Positions 26,157 to 34,642 of a DNA stretch of 48,727 bases are shown here, piece after piece; the first letter of the stretch is position 1, and each line of letters begins with the position of its first letter. A program made the position numbers and the translations under genes. The stretch covers positions 1 to 48,727 of the forward strand of contig SVHP01000004.1 in assembly GCA_015055735.1 (NCBI GenBank). Direction: 5' to 3'. The notes under the pieces are model-generated. The model worked only from the letters and a program-made list of their open reading frames with translations, did no database searches and was not told the origin of the DNA. Origin of the DNA: Clostridiales bacterium (lineage in GTDB: Bacteria > Bacillota > Clostridia > Christensenellales > Borkfalkiaceae).

Positions 26157-27107
26157 ATGGAAAATAAAACTGAAATTTATCAACTTTGTCCGCATAGCGG
26201 TTATTTAATGGAATCATATTTAATAAAAACGCCAAATAACAAAATAATTATGATAGACGGCGGTAGTAATACTTATATGGAAAAGGCGTATTTGCCATCT
26301 GCAATAAGGGCTATTTTAGGCTTAAAAGAAGGTGATTATTTTGAAATTGACGCTTGGTTTTTCTCTCACGGACATAACGACCATTATGGCGAATTTATTA
26401 TGATGATGAAGGAATATGATAAATATTCTAACTATAAAGTAAACAATTTTTACTTTGATTTTCCTGATTTTGAAAATAGTACTTTAACGGAAAGCGATTA
26501 TTCGCTGAAAGATTTTCTGTCATTTAAAAATGCTCTTAATACTTACGCAAAGGTCAACGATATAGAATTTAGTGGAGATTATTATAACGTTCTTAATGGC
26601 AAAGTGATAAATCAGCAATCGGTAAGCAAAGGCTTGATTTTAGAAATTGATAACGTTTTATTTGACGTTTTACAAACGTGGGACGAAACTGATGAACAAG
26701 TCAATGCAAACTCTTTAGTAATAAGGGTTAGTGAAAAAAATAAAAAAACGCAAACTTGCTTATTTTTGAACGATGCTAGCGTAAATAGTGGTAATAGATT
26801 GTTAAATACTTATGGTGAAAAACTTAAAAGTGATATAGTTCAAATGGCTCATCATGGTCAAGCAGGTGTTGATAAAAACGTTTACGATGCTGTAAATGCT
26901 AAAATAAGATTATGGCCAATAACTTTTTGGCTATGGCAAGATCACAAAATATGGCTTGTTGACAAGGTGAGAAGTTGGTTTGGTATAGAAGAAAATAACT
27001 ATACCGATGGAGATATACTTGCTTGTGGATATGGTGAGTATCCTAAAGATTATACGTCTATTTCGGATTGGAAAAAATGCGTTGACAAAATGAAAATTAT
27101 ATTATAG
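26157..27107 (+). CDS. Metallo-beta-lactamase-fold hydrolase
   Basis: A 316-residue cytoplasmic protein. The HxHxDH metal motif is intact in FFSHGHNDHYGEF (His71, His73, Asp75, His76). A preceding MIDGGSNTY strand and a later VQMAHHGQAG block supply the other ligands, in the ComEC-like subgroup style. MBL hydrolases of this kind cut esters, lactones or phosphodiesters; the substrate here is unknown. It is the last gene of the long operon, starting 2 bases after the phosphorylase stop, with no clear ribosome binding site beyond coupling. A terminator follows. Confidence 0.88.
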   Translation: MENKTEIYQLCPHSGYLMESYLIKTPNNKIIMIDGGSNTYMEKAYLPSAIRAILGLKEGDYFEIDAWFFSHGHNDHYGEFIMMMKEYDKYSNYKVNNFYFDFPDFENSTLTESDYSLKDFLSFKNALNTYAKVNDIEFSGDYYNVLNGKVINQQSVSKGLILEIDNVLFDVLQTWDETDEQVNANSLVIRVSEKNKKTQTCLFLNDASVNSGNRLLNTYGEKLKSDIVQMAHHGQAGVDKNVYDAVNAKIRLWPITFWLWQDHKIWLVDKVRSWFGIEENNYTDGDILACGYGEYPKDYTSISDWKKCVDKMKIIL

Positions 27108-27140
27108 GATAAACGAGATTGTTTATTAAAAAATATTTTT

Positions 27141-27173
27141 AAAAAATCGCTAGTAATTTACTAGCGATTTTTT
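27141..27173. terminator. Bidirectional terminator of the long operon
   Basis: AAAAAATCGCTAGTAA and TTACTAGCGATTTTTT are perfectly complementary, with A6 at one end and T6 at the other. It serves the MBL gene and the convergent PHP gene. Confidence 0.92.
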
Positions 27174-27250
27174 ATACGCGAAAACCACATGGTAGTTCCA
27201 TAAGTAGAGTATGTGCCATAAACACTTTTTTTAATATTATTAAAATTCCT

Positions 27251-28066
27251 TTATAACTTGACGTCGATAAATCCCGAATCAGTTAAAATATATCTTTGGG
27301 TAAAACCACACTCTAATAAAAGTTCACGTGCGTTATTAAACCAAAAATCAAGGTCCTCTGAGTGATGGGCATCCGAAGTAATAATTGCACCAAATCCCCA
27401 TTCTTTCATTTTAGTTATAATGTTTTTCATAGGGTAGGGCGACGTGCGATATCCCCTTGAAATTGCACCCGTATTCAATTCAAAAAACGGAATTTTATTG
27501 CGCATAGCGTCAAGCGCTTCGAAAGCGTGTTTTAAATAAATCTCGCTTTCCGTGTTAAAAAATTTTACCTTTTCAATATTTTTAGTAATAATATCAAAAT
27601 GCCCGATAACGTCAACTTTTTTAAAATCTAAGATCTTAATAAGTTGTCGATAGTATTCTTTTGCAAAATCTAATCCGTTACCGTTGAAATATTTGTTTAT
27701 TATGTTTGCAACGACTTGCGCCGAACGGTCGAACCCTACTAGTTCATTTCCAATTTTTAAACAGTGCAAAGTACCTATAATGTAATCGTATCCCGATTGG
27801 TCAACGTCAGAGTATGCATCTAATTCAAGCCCCAAAAACACGTCGATTATACCTTTGTATTTTTCTTTTAAACGCTTAACTTCGTTTTTATATTCGTTAG
27901 TAGATTCAATCGACATAGTATATTGGGGAGAGTAAGTTGTAAAAGAGTGGCCTGAAAAACCTATGCTTTTAAAATTTTTAGCTATTGCTGATTCTATCAT
28001 TTGTTCAACGGTAGCAACGCCGTCACAAAAAGTCGTATGTGTATGTAAATTTTGTATAGGATTCAT
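27251..28066 (-). CDS. PHP-domain phosphatase (histidinol-phosphatase-like)
   Basis: A 271-residue protein with the polymerase-and-histidinol-phosphatase metal sites in order: LHTHTTFCDG (His8, His10), FSGHS (His40), GLELD (Glu81), GTLHC (His101), GHFD, a FFELNTGA segment and TSDAH near the end. Family members hydrolyse histidinol phosphate or other small phosphomonoesters. No other histidine-biosynthesis gene is near, so a histidine role is not assured, and a sugar or sugar-alcohol phosphate is possible. AAAGGA precedes the start, and a consensus-like promoter lies at 28099-28127. It stands alone on the minus strand between two glycan blocks. Confidence 0.88.
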   Translation of the reverse strand: MNPIQNLHTHTTFCDGVATVEQMIESAIAKNFKSIGFSGHSFTTYSPQYTMSIESTNEYKNEVKRLKEKYKGIIDVFLGLELDAYSDVDQSGYDYIIGTLHCLKIGNELVGFDRSAQVVANIINKYFNGNGLDFAKEYYRQLIKILDFKKVDVIGHFDIITKNIEKVKFFNTESEIYLKHAFEALDAMRNKIPFFELNTGAISRGYRTSPYPMKNIITKMKEWGFGAIITSDAHHSEDLDFWFNNARELLLECGFTQRYILTDSGFIDVKL

Positions 28067-28098
28067 AGTTTACGTCCTTTAATTTTTTACTTGCTAAT

Positions 28099-28127
28099 AT
28101 TATATCATTTTATCTTAATTTTGTAAA
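28099..28127 (-). promoter_or_regulatory. Promoter of the PHP-domain gene
   Basis: Read on the minus strand, TTTACA (28127-28122) and TATAAT (28104-28099) are separated by 17 bases, 33 bases upstream of the start codon. Confidence 0.75.
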
Positions 28128-28412
28128 TATTATTTGCAAAATTATACTGACTATTTAGATATAGCCAGTAACAATTATTATTTAATAATATATATACAGT
28201 CTTTTCTATTTTGGGGATATTTACATCTTCAAAGAACTTTTTGTTACCAATGGCTATCTTGCGATTTATTTTAATTGCCTATATATAAAAAGTAAAAGTT
28301 AGAACAAACTTTTAATTGTATTAAATATAGTAATTGATGAGATATCATTAGTAAAACATTTAGTAAGTTTTGCATATTAAAAGTTACAATTCTATTGATA
28401 ATAGCAAAAGAG

Positions 28413-28508
28413 ATGTTTGATAAACTTGAAGAAGGGCAAGAATCAACGTTAGTATTAATGAACGGATTATTCTTTGACTTTGGGGAAGGAGAAGAAATAA
28501 CCGATTAG
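28413..28508 (+). pseudogene. Possible small gene or decayed gene tail
   Basis: A 31-codon frame whose acidic product (LEEGQEST...GLFFDFGEGEEITD) looks coding rather than random. The frame is open upstream for a further 24 codons without a clear start, and only weak AAAAGAG lies before the ATG. The terminator 14 bases after its stop implies that a transcript once ended, or still ends, here. It is not recognised as any family. Confidence 0.3.
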
Positions 28509-28520
28509 CTTTAAACTTAT

Positions 28521-28555
28521 ATAAAGGTCGTAGGAGCAATCCTGCGACCTTTTAT
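28521..28555 (+). terminator. Rho-independent terminator after the small frame
   Basis: AAAGGTCGTAGGA pairs with TCCTGCGACCTTT over 13 positions (one U-G) around a GCAA tetraloop, with a T-run at the 3' end. Confidence 0.82.
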
Positions 28556-28779
28556 CAAGTGGATATGAATTGTTTTAATTTCGATGATTAAGAATTTAAT
28601 ATAAAATATCGGGCAAAAATAAATTTGGTAAAATTTTAGATTTAACGGTGTAAAAATAATGGTTTTTATAAATAGATATTCGTATTTTTATGGATAAGTA
28701 GTTGTTTTTTTATATAAACTATGGTATATTAATAATTAGTAAAAGTTAAAAAAACAGTGATTATTTTAATATTAACAAA

Positions 28780-28808
28780 TTGTGATAAGGTATATATTTT
28801 GGTATAAT
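28780..28808 (+). promoter_or_regulatory. Promoter of the cytoplasmic DUF4838 gene
   Basis: TTGTGA (28780-28785) and TATAAT (28803-28808) with a 17-base spacer. An AAAAGTTAAAAAA block just upstream (28741 onward) resembles part of the motif at 38894, though in such AT-rich DNA this may be chance. Confidence 0.75.
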
Positions 28809-28836
28809 AAAACTAATAAAAAGGTAGGAGATAGTT

Positions 28837-30753
28837 ATGAGCCTTATTTGCGAAAAGAAAACTGAATACGTTTTGTTAGTTCCAAAAGAAAGGGACCAAT
28901 TTGTAGAATTTGCGATTAAAGAATTTAACGACGTAATTGAAAAAAGTACGGGAGTTAGATTTCCAATAGTTGAAGATGCTAAAAAGAATTTTATTTCTTT
29001 AGGCAATACCGATGCGTTAAAGGAGGCAAAAATTGCAACGTCCTATGGTGACGACGGTTTTGCGGTAAAGGAAAAAGACGGCAACTTATACCTTTTCGGT
29101 CAAAGTGAAAATGGCGCTATTTGGGCTGTTTACGAATTTTTGGAAAGGACTGTCGGCTACAAATTTTATGCAATAGATGAAGTTAAAATAGAAAAGAGAA
29201 CGGAAATAGATATAACGGGTTTAGACGTAGAATATACTCCGTCAATAGCATATCGTGGCAGTGGGTTTGGCGTAGCAAGAGATAATTATGATTACGCCAC
29301 TAGACTTAAGGCTTACTCTTACTACGGTATTAGGCTGGACGGAAAGGATTTTTGGGGGTCTTGGGCGCATAATTTAGCGAGCATATTTATCCAACCTGAA
29401 AAATATTATGAAGATCACCCCGAATGGTTTTTTCATTTAGATGGGGAAACTGACATAAAAAAGATGCGTGGACAATTTAATCAAGCGATAAGAATGCAGT
29501 TATGTCTTACTAACCAAGAAATGCGCAATGAATTTGCTAAAAATTTAATAGAGCATATTAAAAAGAATGATCACGCAACTTATTTTTTACTTGGCCGTGA
29601 AGATAACGACGGTTTTTGCGAGTGTGAAAACTGTAAAAAGATTACCGACCGTATAGGCGAAAGTGGTCTTTATATGGAATTCGTTAACGATATGGCAAGA
29701 CGTGTTGAAAGTTGGCGTAAAGAAAATGCTCCAGATAGAACTATATACATAGGCGCTCTAGTTTATGAGTGTGGGTATGGTAAGGTTGACTCTTGTTTTG
29801 TTCCACCCGTTAAACTCGTTGATGGAAAATACCTTCCAAAAGATCCATGCGTAGTTGCAGAGCCAAACGTTTTCGTGCTTTTCTGTGCTATGACTCAACC
29901 TGAACATTCAAAGTCGGTTTACTGTGAAGCGAATAAAAACATGCTTGACATTATGAATAGATGGCACGTTGTTTGCGATCATTATTGTAGTTACATTTAT
30001 TATGGAACGTTTAGGCGTGGCTTTGAATTTGTCGATGGTATTTATAGATTTAAAGAAGATATACAATTCTATAAAGAAATGGGTAGTAAGTATTTCTTCG
30101 TTGAATCACCACGTCAAAAAGCATTTCATAAAATGACTTTATACGTATTGACCAAGTTGTTATGGGACGTTACGCTTGATACTGATGATTTAATTGAAGA
30201 GTTTTGCGATAATTATTATAAAGTAGCATCGCCTTACGTTAAGAAGTATTTCCGTTACATGATGGATTACTGCTCAAAGACGAGAGATAGAATAAAATAT
30301 CTTACGGGGGTAAGGGCTGATTACGGCATGTGTCTAACCGATACAGTACCTTACGGTTATTGGAGCCTTAACGCTGTTTACGATGCAAGTTTAATGCTTG
30401 ACGACGCTGAAAAAGCAATAGATGATAGCGATTACGACGAGCAAATGAAAAATACTTTGCATGATAGAATTGAACTTGAAAGAATGGTATTATTGTATAT
30501 TCAATTAGAGTACTTTAATAGGGAAATGGGAGATTACGAAGAAGCAAGGACTATTAACTGTTATCCTAAGGAAAAAATCTTAGAACTTTGCGATAGATTT
30601 GAAGCGGGCGTTAATAAATTTGGTATAACTTTCGTCAACGGTGACGGTACTCCTCAAGAAGTTATTGACGGTTGGCGAAATCGTGCTATCAAAACTGCAA
30701 GGGGTTGGGAGAATAGAATTAACCTTATTCACGATAAATTCAATAAGAAATAG
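28837..30753 (+). CDS. DUF4838 glycoside-hydrolase-like protein, cytoplasmic
   Basis: A 638-residue protein with no signal peptide. Residues 10-130 resemble the small alpha/beta N-terminal domain of alpha-glucuronidase-type enzymes (AIWAVYEFLERTVGYKFYA). The DUF4838 body follows, with WGSWAHNL (173-180), HPEWFFHL (194-201) and the hallmark GREDNDGFCECENC (253-266), whose Cys261, Cys263 and Cys266 could hold a metal. The ending VIDGWRNRAIKTARGW matches the end of the secreted relative at 46844. DUF4838 proteins are presumed glycosidases with little biochemistry behind them. AGGAG precedes ATG 28837. It is followed by an AraC regulator that probably controls it. Confidence 0.85.
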   Translation: MSLICEKKTEYVLLVPKERDQFVEFAIKEFNDVIEKSTGVRFPIVEDAKKNFISLGNTDALKEAKIATSYGDDGFAVKEKDGNLYLFGQSENGAIWAVYEFLERTVGYKFYAIDEVKIEKRTEIDITGLDVEYTPSIAYRGSGFGVARDNYDYATRLKAYSYYGIRLDGKDFWGSWAHNLASIFIQPEKYYEDHPEWFFHLDGETDIKKMRGQFNQAIRMQLCLTNQEMRNEFAKNLIEHIKKNDHATYFLLGREDNDGFCECENCKKITDRIGESGLYMEFVNDMARRVESWRKENAPDRTIYIGALVYECGYGKVDSCFVPPVKLVDGKYLPKDPCVVAEPNVFVLFCAMTQPEHSKSVYCEANKNMLDIMNRWHVVCDHYCSYIYYGTFRRGFEFVDGIYRFKEDIQFYKEMGSKYFFVESPRQKAFHKMTLYVLTKLLWDVTLDTDDLIEEFCDNYYKVASPYVKKYFRYMMDYCSKTRDRIKYLTGVRADYGMCLTDTVPYGYWSLNAVYDASLMLDDAEKAIDDSDYDEQMKNTLHDRIELERMVLLYIQLEYFNREMGDYEEARTINCYPKEKILELCDRFEAGVNKFGITFVNGDGTPQEVIDGWRNRAIKTARGWENRINLIHDKFNKK

Positions 30754-30896
30754 AAATATTAGGTTGTAAAAACTAAATGTAGATATCAACTTGCCGTTAC
30801 AAAAAAGATGTTTTATTAGTGTATCTATTTATATACCGTGTTAATATGGTGTAAAAAGAGAATATTTATTATGCTTAACTTTAGGGGGTAATAATA

Positions 30897-31742
30897 TTGA
30901 AAACAAAACAGAATACACGGGTTATTACGTTGACCGAAAGCGTAGTGCAAAGTAGGTATTGCGCATCTCGCATAAATATAGAATCACAACTGCATACTCA
31001 TGAGTTTTACGAATTTGCTATTTGCGCAGAAGGTGAGTTTGAAAATTTTTATAATTTGGAAAGTAGGCAAATTTTAGAAAAGGGCGCATTCTTTTTAGCT
31101 CGACCAGGCGAGCCTCATAAGATAAATCAACGGCAAAATAACGTTTTTTTTCGTGACGATATATACGTTACTAAGAAAAAAATGAAAAAGATATGCAATG
31201 CTTTTTCCGAAACACTTTTTGATAAAATAAATACGATAAACGGACCTATAATTTGTACTTTAGATTATGATAAATTAAAAAGCATTTCAAACGCCGTTAA
31301 CAAGTTGAGTAATATAGGTGAAGCGACTGCCGATACCGAAGCTCAACACTCTTTTTTAGTTGCTAAGATGCTTGACGTGGTTTATAAAAAATACCTTGGT
31401 GAAAAAGAAACTAATCTACCTAAATGGCTTTTGGAAGTAAGGGAAAATATTTCAAAACCTGAAAATTTTATTATTCCACTAGCAGACTTGCTCGAAAATT
31501 CCTTTTATTCAAGGTCGTATATTTCTATGGCGTTCAAAAAATATCTTGGCGAAACGATTATAGAATATAGAAATAGAATGAAAGTCAATTATTCAGTTTC
31601 AATGCTTGCTGAAAATTCTATGTCAATAAACGTGATTGCTGGGTTACTCGGTTGGGATAACCCAAACAACTATATTATTGCGTTTAAGAAAGTTTATGGT
31701 GTAACTCCCTTGCAATACAAAAACTCTTTACTTAAAAACTAA
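30897..31742 (+). CDS. AraC-family transcriptional regulator 2 (TTG start)
   Basis: A 281-residue protein. The cupin-type sensing domain contains LHTHEFYEFAICAEGEF and FFLARPGEPHKI. The C-terminal helix-turn-helix pair lies around PLADLLENSFYSRSYISMAFK and MSINVIAGLLGWDNPNNYIIAFK (each about 20 residues), ending TPLQYKNS. The start is TTG at 30897, 8 bases after AGGGGG; no ATG is near. It lies downstream of the cytoplasmic DUF4838 gene, 143 bases away with no clear promoter or terminator between, so it may be co-transcribed. Targets are likely the adjacent DUF4838 or phosphorylase genes (inference). Confidence 0.9.
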   Translation: MKTKQNTRVITLTESVVQSRYCASRINIESQLHTHEFYEFAICAEGEFENFYNLESRQILEKGAFFLARPGEPHKINQRQNNVFFRDDIYVTKKKMKKICNAFSETLFDKINTINGPIICTLDYDKLKSISNAVNKLSNIGEATADTEAQHSFLVAKMLDVVYKKYLGEKETNLPKWLLEVRENISKPENFIIPLADLLENSFYSRSYISMAFKKYLGETIIEYRNRMKVNYSVSMLAENSMSINVIAGLLGWDNPNNYIIAFKKVYGVTPLQYKNSLLKN

Positions 31743-31802
31743 CAATTTCGTTTTTCATTAAATTTGACGAAAAAACTCTAACAACGATTAATAATAAAAA
31801 CG

Positions 31803-31840
31803 ATAAAAAGTCGGGTGGTTAATTTCATCCGACTTTTTTT
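31803..31840. terminator. Bidirectional terminator between AraC 2 and phosphorylase 2
   Basis: AAGTCGGGTG pairs with CATCCGACTT (one G-U), with A5 before and T7 after, so it can end both convergent transcripts. Confidence 0.88.
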
Positions 31841-31862
31841 ATATCTATTGGTTTTTAATAGT

Positions 31863-34331
31863 TTAATAAACGATATCTATCACGTTTTCGTCCGACATAT
31901 CGTTATCAGGGATAATGGTGATATCTTTTCTATATTCAACGTCGTAAACGGTTTTATCCCAATCCTTGCCGTTAAATTTAACTTGTTTATTTTGACCTTG
32001 AGTATAGTTTATCGTAAACTTTTTACCAAGATAATTAAAACTAACGCTACAATTTCCAAACGCTTTAGGTAAACAAGGTCTTAATCCTAATCCGTCGTAA
32101 CGGTAGTTGATACCTAGGAAGAAATTATAGAAAATTCTTAGCGTATAAGAAACCGTACCCGATAAGAATTGGAAGGTAACTCTTTGGAAACTTGAATCGT
32201 TATTGCTATACATATTTGCAATAGCGTAAGGTGGAGCGTAAGTTCTTTCAACAGGCGTATAATATTGTTCAAACGGGAAGATGTGTCTAGTAGCCTTGTA
32301 AGCCATTTCTGCGTCGCCCATCGTACAACATGCACGGACTAAAAAACTTTGAGCATGGTTATAAGTATTTGCTTGAGGTCCACGAAGTCCTACTCTGCCG
32401 GCATTTTTTAATGGTTTTGCGTAACCCCTTGTTAAAGTATGATAGCCTATTCTACCATAGTTTAATTTTTCGATATTTTCAAGGGTGGATTTGTTCATTT
32501 CAGGCGTTCCCGAGCCACTTAAAATCGCCCAAGAGTTAGATACTAGGTAAATTCTTGAAATACCTTCAGGGTCGTGCTCTTTGTCAGCGCCAAGCCATAC
32601 TCCGTCGTCGTTCATATAGCCGTTAAAGAATCCGTCGTTGTTGAAGGCATTTTTTCTCATACCGTCTATAAATCTTTGGCGTGCTTGCATAAACTTTTGT
32701 GGTAATGCGTGATATTGTTCAGGTATAACGTCTTTGAAAGCGTTTATCATATCAGCCATATTTTTAAGGTTTAATACCATTTGCGCTGTAACGGTTACCG
32801 TTTCGCCACGTCCTTTCATACCGATATCGTCCATAACGTCCCACCAGTCGCCGTACCAAACTTTTGCTAGGTCGTGTTCGCCGATATTCTTTTCATCAAT
32901 ATAGAAATTAACGCATTGGATAACGTGTTCTAATACGGTCGATTGCTCGTCGTTATCTAGCCACCATACCTTTTCAGAAAGAATAGACGTATCACGGGTA
33001 AAGGTCATATATTCGTGGAAATATTCTAGGAAGAATGCGCCACCGTCGCAATAATAGCGCATATCGTGCGCTGCTTCACGAGAAATTGAACTTATACAGT
33101 GTGGGAACCAACCATCACGTTGTTGGTGTTCTAGCATGTATAAAATGTTTTCTCTCGACCATTCTTTAGCGATAGGGGTTATGCCAGCAAAGTCTTGGCT
33201 AACGTCCCTTGCGCCTCTCATTCGACCAGGCCAGCCACGGTCAAGTGAACAAGTCCAATACATTTGAAGTGGTGCAAAATTATTAACAAAATTGTCGAGT
33301 AATGGGTTTTCGGTTTTGATAGTACGCTTAGAAAACCAGTCGTTAAAAAATTCAATCGTTTTAGCAAGGTGTTCTTTATATTGATTGTCATCAAAATAAG
33401 ATTGTTCAAATAAATCTTCTTCTTCACTGTAAGTTAAACTTTCTTGAACGGTTAGAACTTGGGTGTAGGTTTTAGATTGACCAGGTTCTAACGAACATCT
33501 ATATCTTGCGGCGTAAGTTTGTTGGAAAGTACCAAAACTTGCAGTTTCAGTTATATCTTTCATGAACAAAGAAAGTGGTGTGTCGGTAGTTTTTAGAGCA
33601 TCTGGATCAAAGAAGTTATTAGTACCACCAAAGCCACTTGCGTAAAGTTCAAGTTCGCCGTTTTCATCGTAGTCTATATTGAAGGTCGTAGAGCGATCTT
33701 CTTTAGGGTTCATTAACGGATCTTTAGTTTGAGCGTGTATAGAAATTGTTTTTTCCTTTTTTCGAGCCTTTGCCGTCAAGTACCATTCGGGTAAATCCCA
33801 AGGTGCCATAATAGGTATATTTCCATAAGGGAAAAGGGCAGGAGTGACTATGTAGTTAGATTTGTTTTTCCCTATATTTTTTATGGTGGTTTTCATACAA
33901 ACGGTCGCTTTATCTTGAGGAACAAAAATCTCAGTTACTATGTCAAGATTTTGGTAAACAGAGTGATAAATTGCCGTTTCAGGACACCATTCGATAGTAA
34001 ATTTAGGTGTTTCACCGTTAAAAGATAATTTAGGATTATTAAAATTACTTATCGGAACGCCGTTATTAACTGAATCTGACTGGATAAAAACTTGCCATTT
34101 GCTTTGATTTTCGCCAATTTCTCGCTTAATAGAAAGAATACCGTACGGTGGTTGGTGTTGTATTTTTACAGGTCCATTTTGGTCCACGTAGAGAAGAATT
34201 TTTCTATTTTGATAAATATAATACCAAGGACCTTTGAGTTTTTCGCCGTTTACTAACGTATATCCAGCGTGTTTTTCAAGATTATAACTTCCGTAAGCGC
34301 AATCTTTTTCTATTTTGTCGTATGGAATCAT
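31863..34331 (-). CDS. GH94-type glycoside phosphorylase 2
   Basis: An 822-residue cytoplasmic enzyme, paralogue of 23677-26154. It keeps LLYVDQNGPVKIQHQPPYG, RDVSQDFAG, YCDGGAFFLEY, YGDWWD (the proton-donor block) and SGTVSYTLR. ATG 34331 has AGGAG 6 bases upstream; a GTG-led extension of 12 codons lacks a ribosome binding site and lies over the -10. It is divergent from phosphorylase 3 across 311 bases. Close neighbours with the same fold suggest different linkages or chain lengths of one imported glycan (inference). It is the only glycan gene here read alone from its own promoter. Confidence 0.85.
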   Translation of the reverse strand: MIPYDKIEKDCAYGSYNLEKHAGYTLVNGEKLKGPWYYIYQNRKILLYVDQNGPVKIQHQPPYGILSIKREIGENQSKWQVFIQSDSVNNGVPISNFNNPKLSFNGETPKFTIEWCPETAIYHSVYQNLDIVTEIFVPQDKATVCMKTTIKNIGKNKSNYIVTPALFPYGNIPIMAPWDLPEWYLTAKARKKEKTISIHAQTKDPLMNPKEDRSTTFNIDYDENGELELYASGFGGTNNFFDPDALKTTDTPLSLFMKDITETASFGTFQQTYAARYRCSLEPGQSKTYTQVLTVQESLTYSEEEDLFEQSYFDDNQYKEHLAKTIEFFNDWFSKRTIKTENPLLDNFVNNFAPLQMYWTCSLDRGWPGRMRGARDVSQDFAGITPIAKEWSRENILYMLEHQQRDGWFPHCISSISREAAHDMRYYCDGGAFFLEYFHEYMTFTRDTSILSEKVWWLDNDEQSTVLEHVIQCVNFYIDEKNIGEHDLAKVWYGDWWDVMDDIGMKGRGETVTVTAQMVLNLKNMADMINAFKDVIPEQYHALPQKFMQARQRFIDGMRKNAFNNDGFFNGYMNDDGVWLGADKEHDPEGISRIYLVSNSWAILSGSGTPEMNKSTLENIEKLNYGRIGYHTLTRGYAKPLKNAGRVGLRGPQANTYNHAQSFLVRACCTMGDAEMAYKATRHIFPFEQYYTPVERTYAPPYAIANMYSNNDSSFQRVTFQFLSGTVSYTLRIFYNFFLGINYRYDGLGLRPCLPKAFGNCSVSFNYLGKKFTINYTQGQNKQVKFNGKDWDKTVYDVEYRKDITIIPDNDMSDENVIDIVY

Positions 34332-34642
34332 GTCAATCTCCTGTTTGCTTTTTTTACATTTTAGCACATTAAAATTGATTATTGCAAGATAAAACGATCT
34401 TTGATTTTTTTAATTTATCACTGTTTTTTATTTAGTAATAAAAAGCCTAATTTAAATAAAAGCGATAATAAAAATAATAACGCCTTTAATTAAAGGACTA
34501 TAAATTTATTGGGAAATTTATATTTTGTTGTAAAATGCAAAAAGTATAAAAACCCCTATAATTTGGTAAATAAATAACATTGTAAAAAAGCCTTTTTTAT
34601 GCGATTATAATATCGGATTTATATAATGAAGGAGAAAAGATT
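34332..34642. promoter_or_regulatory. Divergent control region between phosphorylases 2 and 3
   Basis: For the minus strand, TTGCAA (34387-34382) and TAAAAT (34363-34358) are 18 bases apart. Near the middle is a perfect 14-bp palindrome CCTTTAATTAAAGG (34483-34496), a possible dimer operator. For the plus strand, a block at 34539-34567 with AAAAACCCCTATAAT then TTGGT matches 38894-38922; TATAAT sits at 34557-34562 but no good -35 is visible 17 bases upstream. A second plus-strand option is TTGTAA (34580-34585) with TATAAT (34606-34611), with a long 20-base spacer. Confidence 0.6.

Larger units (their letters stand above)
28128..28779. other. Long AT-rich intergenic stretch with a possible gene remnant
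   Basis: This stretch holds no convincing full gene. A 31-codon frame at 28413-28508 (MFDKLEEGQEST...ITD) has protein-like composition and extends open upstream to a stop at 28338-28340, but lacks a ribosome binding site. It is followed by a sound terminator at 28523-28552. It may be a small gene or the tail of a decayed one. Nothing else was recognised. Confidence 0.4.

Noticed and set aside
28105-28278. A minus-strand frame with protein-like stretch (KKFFEDVNIPKIEK)
   Set aside because: It has no good start codon or ribosome binding site and overlaps the PHP-gene promoter.
34332-34367. GTG-led 12-codon extension of phosphorylase 2
   Set aside because: It overlaps the predicted -10 region and lacks a ribosome binding site, while AGGAG sits just before ATG 34331.
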